Origin: CALAED01 sp035765195
Lineage (GTDB): Bacteria; Actinomycetota; Actinomycetes; Streptosporangiales; Streptosporangiaceae
DNA length: 64,000 nucleotides
Assembly: GCA_035765195.1 (NCBI GenBank)
Contig: DASTYC010000040.1
Coordinates: 62,001-126,000 of the forward strand
Reading direction: 5' to 3'
Shown: positions 8,677 to 16,380 of the stretch, one piece after another
How positions within the stretch are numbered: position 1 is the stretch's first letter
How the letters are laid out: each line of letters begins with the position of its first letter
Made by a program: the position numbers and the translations under genes
The notes under the pieces: generated by a model
The model's database searches: none
Told to the model about the DNA's origin: nothing
What the model saw: only the letters and a program-made list of their open reading frames with translations

Positions 8677-9717
8677 ATGGCGACCAGCGGCGACATCCTG
8701 GCCACCACGGTGGTCGGCAGCTACCCGCAGCCCAACTGGCTGATCGACAGGCAGCGGCTCGGCGCCCGGCTGCCGCCGCGCGTGCGGGCCGCCGAGATCT
8801 GGCGGATCCCGCCGGATCTGCTCGCCGAGGCCCAGGACGACGCGACAGTGCTCGCCATCAGAGAGATGGAGCGGGCCGGCATCGACGTGCTCACCGACGG
8901 CGAGATGCGCAGAGAGAGCTACTCGAACCGGTTCGCCACCGCGCTCGACGGCATGGACATCGCGAACCCCGGCACCGCCATCGACCGCACCGGTCATCCC
9001 AATCCGGTGCCGCGGGTCACCGGCCCGATCCGGCGGGCCCGGCCGGTCGAGGTGGACGATCTGCGCTTCCTGCGCGCCAACACCGACCGGCGAGTGAAGA
9101 TCACTCTGCCCGGCCCCTTCACCATGGCGCAGCAGGCGCAAAACGACTACTACCCCGATGACCGCGCGCTCGCGCTCGACCTGGCCGCCGCGGTCAAAGA
9201 GGAGATCGCCGACCTGTTCGCCGCCGGGGCCGACATCGTGCAACTCGACGAGCCCTACCTGCAGGCCAGGGCGGCCGCCGCGCGGGAGTACGCGATCGAG
9301 GCCATCAACCGCGCGGTCGAGGGCGCCGCCGGCACGATCGCCCTGCACACCTGCTTCGGATACGCGGCGATCGTGCACGAGCGGCCGCCCGGGTACGCCT
9401 TCTTGGCCGAGCTCAACGACTGCGCCGTCGACCTGCTGGCGCTGGAGACGGCGCAGCCGGACCTCGACCTGTCGATCCTGCGGCAGGTTCCGGACAAGGG
9501 CGTGATCCTCGGCGTACTCGACCTCGCCTCGCCGGTCGCCGAATCGCCCGAGCGGATCGCCGACCGGATCCGAGAGGCGCTGCGCCACCTGCCCCCCGAT
9601 CGCCTGCAGATCGCGCCCGACTGCGGGATGAAGTATCTGGACCGTGGGCTGGCCTACGCCAAGCTGCGCGCGATGGTGGAGGCCACCCGGACGGTACGGC
9701 GCGAGCTCGCCGGCTGA
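8677..9717 (+). CDS. Cobalamin-independent methionine synthase (MetE C-terminal domain) family protein
   Basis: A 346-residue single-domain protein matching only the catalytic C-terminal barrel of MetE. It begins TTVVGSYPQPNWL. Likely zinc ligands are the His and Cys of ALHTCFGY, a Glu, and the Cys of APDCGMKY near the C-terminus. TDGEMRRESY and LDEPYLQ match the barrel strands. Without the N-terminal folate-binding half it cannot be a standard MetE; such short proteins may use simpler methyl donors or other thiols. GAGGAG lies about 6 bases before the ATG. A second short MetE-like protein lies at 43837-44970. Confidence 0.8.
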   Translation: MATSGDILATTVVGSYPQPNWLIDRQRLGARLPPRVRAAEIWRIPPDLLAEAQDDATVLAIREMERAGIDVLTDGEMRRESYSNRFATALDGMDIANPGTAIDRTGHPNPVPRVTGPIRRARPVEVDDLRFLRANTDRRVKITLPGPFTMAQQAQNDYYPDDRALALDLAAAVKEEIADLFAAGADIVQLDEPYLQARAAAAREYAIEAINRAVEGAAGTIALHTCFGYAAIVHERPPGYAFLAELNDCAVDLLALETAQPDLDLSILRQVPDKGVILGVLDLASPVAESPERIADRIREALRHLPPDRLQIAPDCGMKYLDRGLAYAKLRAMVEATRTVRRELAG

Positions 9718-9898
9718 TTCGCGAATTTGCGCGAACCTGGGGGCCGATCCGCCGATCCGGAACGCGAGTTGTGGCTTGATCACGTAAAGTAACACATTGC
9801 AGGTGGTCAGCGGCATACCGTGGGGTTTCGCCGGATGTCTGTACCTGTCGCGCTACGGGGAGCAAACTGGCCTTGAAGCCGGGCCGGGGGGTGACGAT

Positions 9899-10228
9899 GT
9901 GGACTTGGCATACGTGATTACGGGGCTTGTCGTGCCCGCGGTGACCGTTCTCGGCCTGTGGGCGTGGCTGACCCGCTCGCGGGCGGGCGCTGCGGCGCGG
10001 GCGGTCGCCGACCTCGACAGGTCGGAGCTGGCCCGGACGGTCACGGCCGTGCAGCAGCGGCTGACCGAGCTGAGCGGCCAGCTCGACACCATGAGCCGCG
10101 ACTGGGAGGAGCGCGACCGCCGGCTGACCGGCCAGCTCAACGCGCTGCTCGCGATGACCGAGCGGCCCAACAGATTCGATCTGCCGGTCAGGGACAAACC
10201 CGCCGCGCGAAGGCCGCGGCGCTCGTGA
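9899..10228 (+). CDS. Small membrane-anchored coiled-coil protein, unknown function
   Basis: A 109-residue protein with one N-terminal membrane helix (VITGLVVPAVTVLGLWAWL). A charged helical segment with heptad-like spacing follows (about 35-85, rich in Leu, Arg, Asp and Gln), then a basic tail. I do not recognise a family. The GTG at 9899 was chosen because a GGGGGGTG tract precedes it and it places the membrane helix at the N-terminus; the open frame extends to 9797. Its stop overlaps the GTG start of the next gene (GTGA at 10225-10228), so the two are probably made together. Confidence 0.6.
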   Translation: MDLAYVITGLVVPAVTVLGLWAWLTRSRAGAAARAVADLDRSELARTVTAVQQRLTELSGQLDTMSRDWEERDRRLTGQLNALLAMTERPNRFDLPVRDKPAARRPRRS

Positions 10229-10782
10229 AGGTCCGCCCCGTCGCCATCATCTGGTGCGCCATCGTGCTGCACCTGCTGTGGGGCTGCCTGTTGCTGGTCA
10301 ACGACAAGGCGCTCGGCGCGACGGCGCTGCACGCCTTCGCCGGCATGCCGCGGCAGCTCACGGCGGCGATCTTGTTCGTGGTGGCGGGGCTGGCGGCCGT
10401 CGGGGTCGTGCGGCCGCACTCGCGCACGGTGAGCCTGGCCTTGCTGCTCCCGCAGCAGGCGGTCTTGTCGATCTCGGCGATGTCGGCGATCCTGGCGGTG
10501 ATCGACGGGCAGTACGGCGACGGCGTGTCGCGGCCCTGGTACTTCATCCTCGCCGATCAGGCGCCGGTCATCCTCACCATGGTGTTGCACACGATCGCCG
10601 TGGTGCAGCTCCACATGGCGCCCGCCCCGGCCCCTGACCCCGCCTCACGTCCCGACGGCGAACTGCACGCGAAGCTGGTCGGCGTGCAGGAGGAGGCGGA
10701 GCAACTGCGCAGGAGGCTGGCCGAACGGCGCGGCGAGCTCAGCGGCGGCGAGGAAGCCGTAGGGCGAGACCGCAACCGATGA
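10225..10782 (+). CDS. Four-helix membrane protein with C-terminal coiled coil, unknown function
   Basis: A 185-residue protein with four likely membrane helices (about 7-25, 45-63, 70-92, 105-128) and a C-terminal charged segment (about 145-185, Glu/Arg/Leu-rich) that could form a coiled coil. The GTG start overlaps the stop of the preceding small membrane protein. The last 44 bases overlap, tail to tail, the 3' end of the MFS gene on the other strand, which makes it a true antisense overlap of two coding ends. No family was recognised; a paired membrane complex with its upstream neighbour is the simplest guess. Confidence 0.6.
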   Translation: MKVRPVAIIWCAIVLHLLWGCLLLVNDKALGATALHAFAGMPRQLTAAILFVVAGLAAVGVVRPHSRTVSLALLLPQQAVLSISAMSAILAVIDGQYGDGVSRPWYFILADQAPVILTMVLHTIAVVQLHMAPAPAPDPASRPDGELHAKLVGVQEEAEQLRRRLAERRGELSGGEEAVGRDRNR

Positions 10783-12370
10783 GCGCGACCAGGCCCATGC
10801 CCGAAACGGCGGCGGTCAGCCCGCGATCGCGGGCCTTCGCGTTGATCTGAACCAGATCGGCGGCCTGCGGCCCGGCGACGCCCCGCTTGGCCAGCGCCGC
10901 CTCGAGATGCCGGTCGCTCACCGCGGTGGCCTGGACCTGAGAGTCGAGGGCCCTATCGATCTGGTCCTTTTGCCGTGCGGTGAGGACCGTGCTGGTGCGC
11001 ACCCCTTCGGTGAAGGTGTGCACGAGCACGCCGACCATGAGCGCGCCGGCGAGCGCCACCCCGATCGACTGGCCGAGGTAGGAGGCGCTGCGCGACAGCC
11101 CGGCCACGTCGCTGACCGCGTCGGCGGGCGCGGCGGACTGGACGAGGTCGGGCAGGATCGCGCAGAGCCCGAGGCCGAGGCCCGAGATCGCCAGCCCGGG
11201 GGCCAGCCGCAGCCCCGAGCCGTTCGGATCGAAGGACAGCGCCACGGTGATCGAGCCCGCCGCGATGAGCAGGAAGCCGAGCGCGATGAGCGGCCTGCGG
11301 GTCACCTTGCCCATGCTGACGAGCTGGGAGGCGGTCGTGGCGGCGATGATCAGCGCCACGGTGGTGGGCAGCAGCGTGAGGCCGCTGTCGAGCGCGTTGT
11401 AGTCCAACGTGGTCTGGACGAACACGGGCACGAGGAACAGGCTCCCGGCCGTTACCAGGAACTGCATGCCCAGCGTGGCCGAGCCCACCCGGGTCGTCCG
11501 GTCGCGCAGCACGGCCAGCCGGACCAGCGGGTCGCGGCCGCGCAGGATGCGGTGGCGCTCCCACCAGCCGAAGAGCACGAGGATCACCAGCCCGGCGAGG
11601 CCGAGCACGGGCGTGGGCGCCACGTCGCCCCTGGTGACGACGGTCTGGCCGAACACCACAACGTCCACCCGGGCGGTCAGCAGGCCGTACTTGCCGATCA
11701 GCAGGACGGAAAAGACGATCAGCCCGAGTGACAGCGCCGACAACACCACGCCGATGACGTCGAACGACTGGGCCGGCCGCTCGGGCCGGGGCTCCAGCGC
11801 CCGGCGCATCAACACGATGACCGTCGTGGTGACCAGGGTCTCCATGAAGAACGACACGCGCCAGGTGAGATAGGTGCTGATCACGCCGCAGAGGATGGGC
11901 CCGAGCGCGGCGCCCACCCCCGTCGCGGCGCCGACGGTCGCCAGCGCCCGGGTTCGCCGCGCGCCGGTGAAGCTCTTGGTCGCGATCGAGAAGATCGCCG
12001 GAAAGATCAGCGCGGCGCCGATGCCTTCGAGCAGCGACCAGCCGAACAGCATGACGGCCAGGTTCGGGCTGAGCGACGTGGTGAGCGCGCCGACGCCGTA
12101 GGTGACGGCGCCCAACGTGAACATCCGGGTGTGCCCGTGGCGGGTGCCGAGCTTGCTGCCCGTGATCATCAAAGCGGCCATCACCAGCGCGTACACCGAG
12201 ATCGCGGACTGGACGCCGCTGAGCGTCGTGTGCAGGTCGACCACGATGTTGGAGATCGCCACGTTCATGGCGGTGGAGTCGTAGGCCATGAGCAGTTGCT
12301 GGGTGGCGAGCGCGACGATCACGACGCCGCCGGCGGGCGCCGCGCGCTCCCGATGCCGCCGCCCCGTCAT
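10739..12370 (-). CDS. MFS transporter, DHA2 type (14 membrane segments)
   Basis: A 543-residue drug:H+ antiporter-2 type exporter. The first helix contains the DSTAMNVAISNI pattern typical of the family (motif D1), and a GSKLGTRHGHTR loop represents motif A. The antiporter motif C region reads GAATGVGAALGPILCGVI. About fourteen hydrophobic segments can be counted, with a long polar loop near 440-500 before the last helix. Substrates are usually drugs or amphipathic compounds. It overlaps the ion channel gene upstream by 4 bases (ATGA), so the two are co-transcribed. Confidence 0.87.
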   Translation of the reverse strand: MTGRRHRERAAPAGGVVIVALATQQLLMAYDSTAMNVAISNIVVDLHTTLSGVQSAISVYALVMAALMITGSKLGTRHGHTRMFTLGAVTYGVGALTTSLSPNLAVMLFGWSLLEGIGAALIFPAIFSIATKSFTGARRTRALATVGAATGVGAALGPILCGVISTYLTWRVSFFMETLVTTTVIVLMRRALEPRPERPAQSFDVIGVVLSALSLGLIVFSVLLIGKYGLLTARVDVVVFGQTVVTRGDVAPTPVLGLAGLVILVLFGWWERHRILRGRDPLVRLAVLRDRTTRVGSATLGMQFLVTAGSLFLVPVFVQTTLDYNALDSGLTLLPTTVALIIAATTASQLVSMGKVTRRPLIALGFLLIAAGSITVALSFDPNGSGLRLAPGLAISGLGLGLCAILPDLVQSAAPADAVSDVAGLSRSASYLGQSIGVALAGALMVGVLVHTFTEGVRTSTVLTARQKDQIDRALDSQVQATAVSDRHLEAALAKRGVAGPQAADLVQINAKARDRGLTAAVSGMGLVALIGCGLALRLPRRR

Positions 12371-12921
12371 GACCCCGCCATCCCGCCGCCCCCGCGCCGC
12401 CGCAGGCCGCGCCGCACCGCGTCGACCAGCACGCGCGCGGCCAGGCCGATGATGAGCAGGTCGCCCAGCATCTGCACGATGGTCAGCACGCGGGCGGCCT
12501 GCGAGCGGGGGGTGATGTCGCCGAAGCCGACGGTGGAGAAGACCTCCATCGTGAAGTAGAGGGCGTCGGTGCGGGTGAGCGGCTCGGAGAAGGCGTCGTC
12601 CTGGCTGTTGCCCATCACCACGTACGTGGTGGCGAACAGCAGCAGGAACAGCGGGACGACCACCGCGAGCGCCTCGATCGCCCGCAGCCGGGGATGGCTC
12701 GACCGTTCGATCGCCCGCGCCTGCCAGCCGATGAGCAAGACGAGCAGGACCAGGCAGCCGACCAGGCCGAGCGCCGTGACCACGGTGAACCGTTCGTTCA
12801 GCGGCGCGACGAAGTAGAGGGCCACGAGGCAGGCGGCGGTCACCACGGGGTGCAGCAGCGCCCGCGCCGTGACCCGGCGCCGCGCCGCCCCCGGCCGGTC
12901 CTCATAGCGCCGTCGCGTCAC
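12367..12921 (-). CDS. Potassium channel family protein (ion channel pore domain)
   Basis: A 184-residue membrane protein with the K+ selectivity filter TVGFGDIT in a pore loop (about 128-135), flanked by helices. Two further helices lie at the N-terminal side. No RCK/TrkA-N regulatory domain follows, so gating is not through a cytoplasmic ring. The GTG at 12921 was preferred because GAGG lies five bases upstream; an upstream GTG at 12948 would add nine residues. It is the first gene of a two-gene unit with the MFS exporter. Why a channel and a drug exporter are coupled is unclear. Confidence 0.8.
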   Translation of the reverse strand: MTRRRYEDRPGAARRRVTARALLHPVVTAACLVALYFVAPLNERFTVVTALGLVGCLVLLVLLIGWQARAIERSSHPRLRAIEALAVVVPLFLLLFATTYVVMGNSQDDAFSEPLTRTDALYFTMEVFSTVGFGDITPRSQAARVLTIVQMLGDLLIIGLAARVLVDAVRRGLRRRGGGGMAGS

Positions 12922-13087
12922 GCCGGCCTCAGGTCCTCGTCTCCGCACGTTGTCGTTCGCCGTGCCGTCCCAATGTGATCGAACGACTACTTTATGTGTC
13001 CGGGCGCACGAGCGACGCGCAACGCGCCGGACGCCCGGAGCGCGACCGCCCCGTGGCGGGTCCCGGCCGCTCGCCTACGATGACCGG

Positions 13088-13720
13088 GTGACGAGCGTGC
13101 CGGTCGGCAACGGCGCCCGCGGCAGACGCGACCCGCGGCGGCGGCGCGCGCTGCTCGAGGCCGCCGACCGCGTCATCCAGCGCGACGGCCCCGAGGCCTC
13201 GATGGCGACGATCGCGGCCGAGGCCGGCATCAGCAAGCCGATCCTCTACCGCCATTTCGGCGACAAGAGCGGCCTGTACCAGGCGCTGGCCGACCGCCAC
13301 ATCCGGCGGCTGATCGAAGACGTGCGGGCCGAGTTCCTGCGCCCCGGCGACATCCGTGAGCGCACCCGCGCCTCGATCGACACCTACCTGGCGTCGATCT
13401 CGGCCAACCTCGGGCTCTACCGTTTCCTCATGCACCGGGCCAGCGCGGAGGATCAGGCCACGCACAGCACGGTGAGCACGGTGATCCGCGAGGTGGGCCG
13501 CGAGATCGCCGGCGTGATGAGCGCCGAGATCCGCTTCACCGACGCGGCCCGCGCCCACATCTGGGGCCATGCCGTCGTCGGCATGGTCCACACCGCGGGC
13601 GACTGGTGGCTCGACCATCCCGAGGTGACGCGCGAGGACGTCGTGACCGCTCTCGTCGACCTCATCCTCGACGGCCTGCCCGCGGCGGCCGAGGGCGGCG
13701 CCGCGGACCGGACCCCATGA
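13088..13720 (+). CDS. TetR family transcriptional regulator
   Basis: A 210-residue regulator. The helix-turn-helix is clear at about 26-62: RRALLEAADRVIQRDG, then MATIAAEAGISKPILYRHF. The C-terminal ligand domain includes WGHAVVGMVHTAGDWWL. The GTG at 13088 was chosen over the longer frame from 12950, whose extra residues are low-complexity. Its stop overlaps the ATG of the kinase gene (ATGA at 13717-13720), so it is translationally coupled to it and probably controls the LvaABC-like genes around it. The inducer may be a CoA ester, by analogy only. Confidence 0.85.
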   Translation: MTSVPVGNGARGRRDPRRRRALLEAADRVIQRDGPEASMATIAAEAGISKPILYRHFGDKSGLYQALADRHIRRLIEDVRAEFLRPGDIRERTRASIDTYLASISANLGLYRFLMHRASAEDQATHSTVSTVIREVGREIAGVMSAEIRFTDAARAHIWGHAVVGMVHTAGDWWLDHPEVTREDVVTALVDLILDGLPAAAEGGAADRTP

Positions 13721-14733
13721 CCGCGCGCGAGACGCCGCCCCAAGCGCCGCCCAGACTGCCCGAGGGTCTGCCTGAGGGGCTGCCCGAGATGTTGGGCGCG
13801 GCGCTGGCCGGCCACTACGGCTCGGCGCCCGCCGTGCTCGGCCTGCGCGCGGAAAGCGGCGGCGCGTCGCGTGCCACCTGGTCCTTCGATGTGCGCACCG
13901 CCTCGGGGGCGACGCACGGCCTCGTCGTGCGACTGGCCGGGGCGGGCGGCGCGCCGGGTCTGGGGGCGAGCCTGGCGCGGGAGGCGGCGCTGATGCGGGC
14001 GGCCGCCGCGGCCGGTGTCCCGGTGCCCGCCGTGATCGCCGTCGGCGAGCCGGCGCCGGGCACCGAGTTCGTCGTCATGGAGCGCGTCGAGGGCGAGACG
14101 ATCCCGCGCCGCGTGCTGCGCTCGCCGGCGCTGTCGGCCGCGCGGTCCGGGCTGGCCGCGCAGTGCGGCCGGATCCTCGCGGCGATCCACCGCATGCCGC
14201 CGGGCGCCGTGCCCGGCCTGACCGCCGCCGACCCGGTCGCGACCTGGCGCGGCGTGCTCGACACGCTGGACGAGCCGCACCCGGCGCTGGAGTTCGCGCT
14301 GCGCCGGCTGAGCGGCACGCGCCCGCCGGCCGGCGGCACGGTCGTCGTGCACGGCGATTTCCGCAACGGCAACCTGATCGTCGGGCCGGACGGCGTCCGC
14401 GCCGTGCTCGACTGGGAGCTGGCCCACCTCGGCGATCCGCTCGAGGACCTCGGCTGGCTGTGCGCGAAGGCCTGGCGCTTCGGCGCACCGCTGCCGGTGG
14501 GCGGCTTCGGCGGCTACGACGACCTCATCGCGGCCTACGAGCGCGCGGGCGGCGCCGCGGTCGACCGGGCGGCGCTGGGCTGGTGGGAGCTGTTCAGCGC
14601 CTTCAAGTGGGCGGTGATGTGCGCGCTGCAGGCGCGCCGGCATCTGACCGGCGGCGAGCGCTCGGTCGAGCTCGCCGCGCTCGGCCGCCGCGTCGCCGAA
14701 AGCGAGTGGGACCTGCTCCGAATGGTGCCCTGA
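13717..14733 (+). CDS. APH-type phosphotransferase (LvaA / ACAD10-11 kinase-like)
   Basis: A 338-residue kinase of the aminoglycoside phosphotransferase fold. The catalytic loop is VVHGDFRNGNLIV (about 209-221) and the metal loop is VLDWELAHLGDPLEDLGW (about 228-245). The N-lobe contains a P-loop-like GGASRATWSF and an FVVMERVEGE hinge. This version, with DWELxxLGDPxxDLxW, is the one fused to dehydrogenases in human ACAD10/11 and present as LvaA in the Pseudomonas levulinate pathway, where 4-hydroxyacyl-CoA is phosphorylated. Resistance to aminoglycosides is therefore unlikely. Its neighbours, an ACAD11-like dehydrogenase and DUF6285, support this reading. Confidence 0.85.
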   Translation: MTARETPPQAPPRLPEGLPEGLPEMLGAALAGHYGSAPAVLGLRAESGGASRATWSFDVRTASGATHGLVVRLAGAGGAPGLGASLAREAALMRAAAAAGVPVPAVIAVGEPAPGTEFVVMERVEGETIPRRVLRSPALSAARSGLAAQCGRILAAIHRMPPGAVPGLTAADPVATWRGVLDTLDEPHPALEFALRRLSGTRPPAGGTVVVHGDFRNGNLIVGPDGVRAVLDWELAHLGDPLEDLGWLCAKAWRFGAPLPVGGFGGYDDLIAAYERAGGAAVDRAALGWWELFSAFKWAVMCALQARRHLTGGERSVELAALGRRVAESEWDLLRMVP

Positions 14734-14748
14734 GGACGGGGCGACCGG

Positions 14749-15942
14749 TCAGCGCAGCCCGAACTCCCAGTTCCGGCCGGCGGCGTACTCGGCCAGGACG
14801 CGGCGCGCCGTGGTCGTCACGTGCACCTCGTCAGGTCCGTCGTAGATGCGGCCGGCGCGGGCGTGGCGGTACATGTGGTCGAGCGGCGTGTCGCCGGTCA
14901 GCCCCTGCGCGCCGTGCACCTGGATGGCCCGGTCGATGACGTTGTGCAGCATCCGCGCGCCGACCACCTTGATGACGCCGATCTCCACCCGCGCCTGTTC
15001 TCCCGCGTCGATCTTGTGCGCGGCGTGCAGGGTGAGCAGCCGCGCCGACTGGATCTCCGCGTAGGAGTCGAACACGTGCTGTTGCATTAGCTGCTTGGCG
15101 GCGAGCGGGCCGCCGAAGGCCGTGCGGGCGTGCAGCCGCGCGCACATCAGGTCGAACGCCCGCTGCGCCTGGCCCAGCCAGCGCATGCAGTGGAAGATCC
15201 GGCCGGGGCCGAGCCGCTCCTGGGCGATGACGAAGCCGTGCCCGCGCGGGCCCAGCAGATTGCCGGCGGGCACCCGGACGTCGTCGTAGACGACCTCGCA
15301 GTGGCCGCCGTCGAGGCCGAGCACCGGCGTGTCCCGCACGATCGTGTAGCCGGGGGTGTCGGTCGGCACCAAGATCATGCTGTACGCGCGGTACGGCGAT
15401 CCGGCGTCGGGCTCGGTGCGGCACATCACCGTCGTGTAGGCGGCCCGGTTCGCGTACGTGGTGAACCACTTGCGGCCCCGGATCACCCACTCGTTCCCGT
15501 CGAGCGTCGCCGAGGTGGTGAGCTGGGTCGGATCGGAGCTGGAGATGCCGGGCTCGGTCATCGCGAAGCTGGGGAAGATCTCCGCCCGCACCAACGGCTC
15601 GAGAAACCGCTTGCGCTGCTCGTCGCCGGCGTAGCGGTGCAGCATCAGCGAGTCCTGCAGCGTGAACGTGCCGAGCGCGAGCTGGCCGAACTCGCTGCGA
15701 CCCTGCACCTCGTTGACGTACACGTAGTCGAGGAAGGGCAGCCCGCCGCCGCCCAGCTCCTTCGGATGGCCGAGCGCCCACAGTCCCTCGGCCTTGGCCT
15801 GCCGCTGCAGGTCGCCGAGCAGCTCGGCCGCCCGCGGCCCGCCCGCGCGCAGCACCGGCTCGGCGGGCTCGACCCGTTCGGTCATGAACGCGTGCACCGC
15901 GTCGCGGACCGGCCGGATGGACTCCGGCACCTCGAAACTCAT
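14749..15942 (-). CDS. Acyl-CoA dehydrogenase, ACAD10/11-LvaC-like
   Basis: A 397-residue dehydrogenase-fold protein. It has FAMTEPGISSSDPTQL in the flavin domain, a GRKWFTTYANRA strand, and RIYDGPDEVHVTTTARRVL at the C-terminus. The DGPDEVH motif in place of YEGT is characteristic of the ACAD10/11 branch. In the known pathway this enzyme removes the phosphate of a 4-phosphoacyl-CoA and returns a 3-hydroxyacyl-CoA. It converges on the kinase gene with a 15-base gap and is divergent from the DUF6285 gene by 69 bases. Assignment to that chemistry follows from motif and neighbourhood and is inferred. Confidence 0.85.
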   Translation of the reverse strand: MSFEVPESIRPVRDAVHAFMTERVEPAEPVLRAGGPRAAELLGDLQRQAKAEGLWALGHPKELGGGGLPFLDYVYVNEVQGRSEFGQLALGTFTLQDSLMLHRYAGDEQRKRFLEPLVRAEIFPSFAMTEPGISSSDPTQLTTSATLDGNEWVIRGRKWFTTYANRAAYTTVMCRTEPDAGSPYRAYSMILVPTDTPGYTIVRDTPVLGLDGGHCEVVYDDVRVPAGNLLGPRGHGFVIAQERLGPGRIFHCMRWLGQAQRAFDLMCARLHARTAFGGPLAAKQLMQQHVFDSYAEIQSARLLTLHAAHKIDAGEQARVEIGVIKVVGARMLHNVIDRAIQVHGAQGLTGDTPLDHMYRHARAGRIYDGPDEVHVTTTARRVLAEYAAGRNWEFGLR

Positions 15943-16011
15943 CGATCGTCTCCTCCTCGACGCCGGGACGTGCCCCTAGAATCGCATTCTGTCGCAGGGG
16001 AGGGGAGCCCG

Positions 16012-16353
16012 ATGGCCCAGCCGCACGACCGGCCGAGCGCCGCCGAGCTGGTGACGGCCGTCCGCGAGTTCCTCGAGCGCGACATCCTGGACGCCGTCGA
16101 GGGCCGGGCCAGATTCCACACCAGGGTCGCGATCAACGTCCTCGGCATGGTCGAACGCGAGCTGGCGGACGGACCGGCGCAGGCCGCCGCGCACGCCGCG
16201 CGGCTCGCCCGCCTCGGCGTCGGCGGCGACGCCGAGCTCGCCGCGGCGATCAGGTCGGGCGACCTCGACGACCGCGCCGCCGACGTCAGGGCGGCGCTCA
16301 TCGAGTCCGTCCGCGACAAGCTGCGCGTCGCCAACCCCGGTTACCTGGAGTGA
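16012..16353 (+). CDS. DUF6285 (LvaB-like) small protein
   Basis: A 113-residue helical protein with the pattern RPSAAELVTAVREFLE at the start, FHTRVAINVLGMVERE in the middle and VRDKLRVANPGYL at the end, which I recognise as the DUF6285 type. Such proteins stand next to APH-type kinases and ACAD11-like dehydrogenases; in the levulinate pathway the small protein LvaB is needed together with LvaA for phosphorylation. A GGGGAGGGGAG ribosome site precedes the ATG. No catalytic motif is evident, so a partner or activator role for the kinase is the best guess. Confidence 0.78.
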   Translation: MAQPHDRPSAAELVTAVREFLERDILDAVEGRARFHTRVAINVLGMVERELADGPAQAAAHAARLARLGVGGDAELAAAIRSGDLDDRAADVRAALIESVRDKLRVANPGYLE

Positions 16354-16358
16354 GCCGC

Positions 16359-16380
16359 GGGCCCGGCTAGGCCCGGGCCC
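16359..16380. terminator. Short GC-rich hairpin between convergent genes
   Basis: Arms GGGCCCGG (16359-16366) and CCGGGCCC (16373-16380) enclose a 6-base loop at the junction of the DUF6285 and trpEG gene ends. There is no U-tract. It probably serves both strands. Confidence 0.4.

Noticed and set aside
12950..13087. N-terminal extension of the TetR gene
   Set aside because: The added 46 residues are Arg/Pro-rich, and the conserved TetR domain follows the GTG at 13088.
13717..14733. Aminoglycoside resistance kinase
   Set aside because: The fold is that of APH, but the DWELxxLGDPxxDLxW form and the ACAD11/DUF6285 neighbours point to an acyl-CoA kinase instead.
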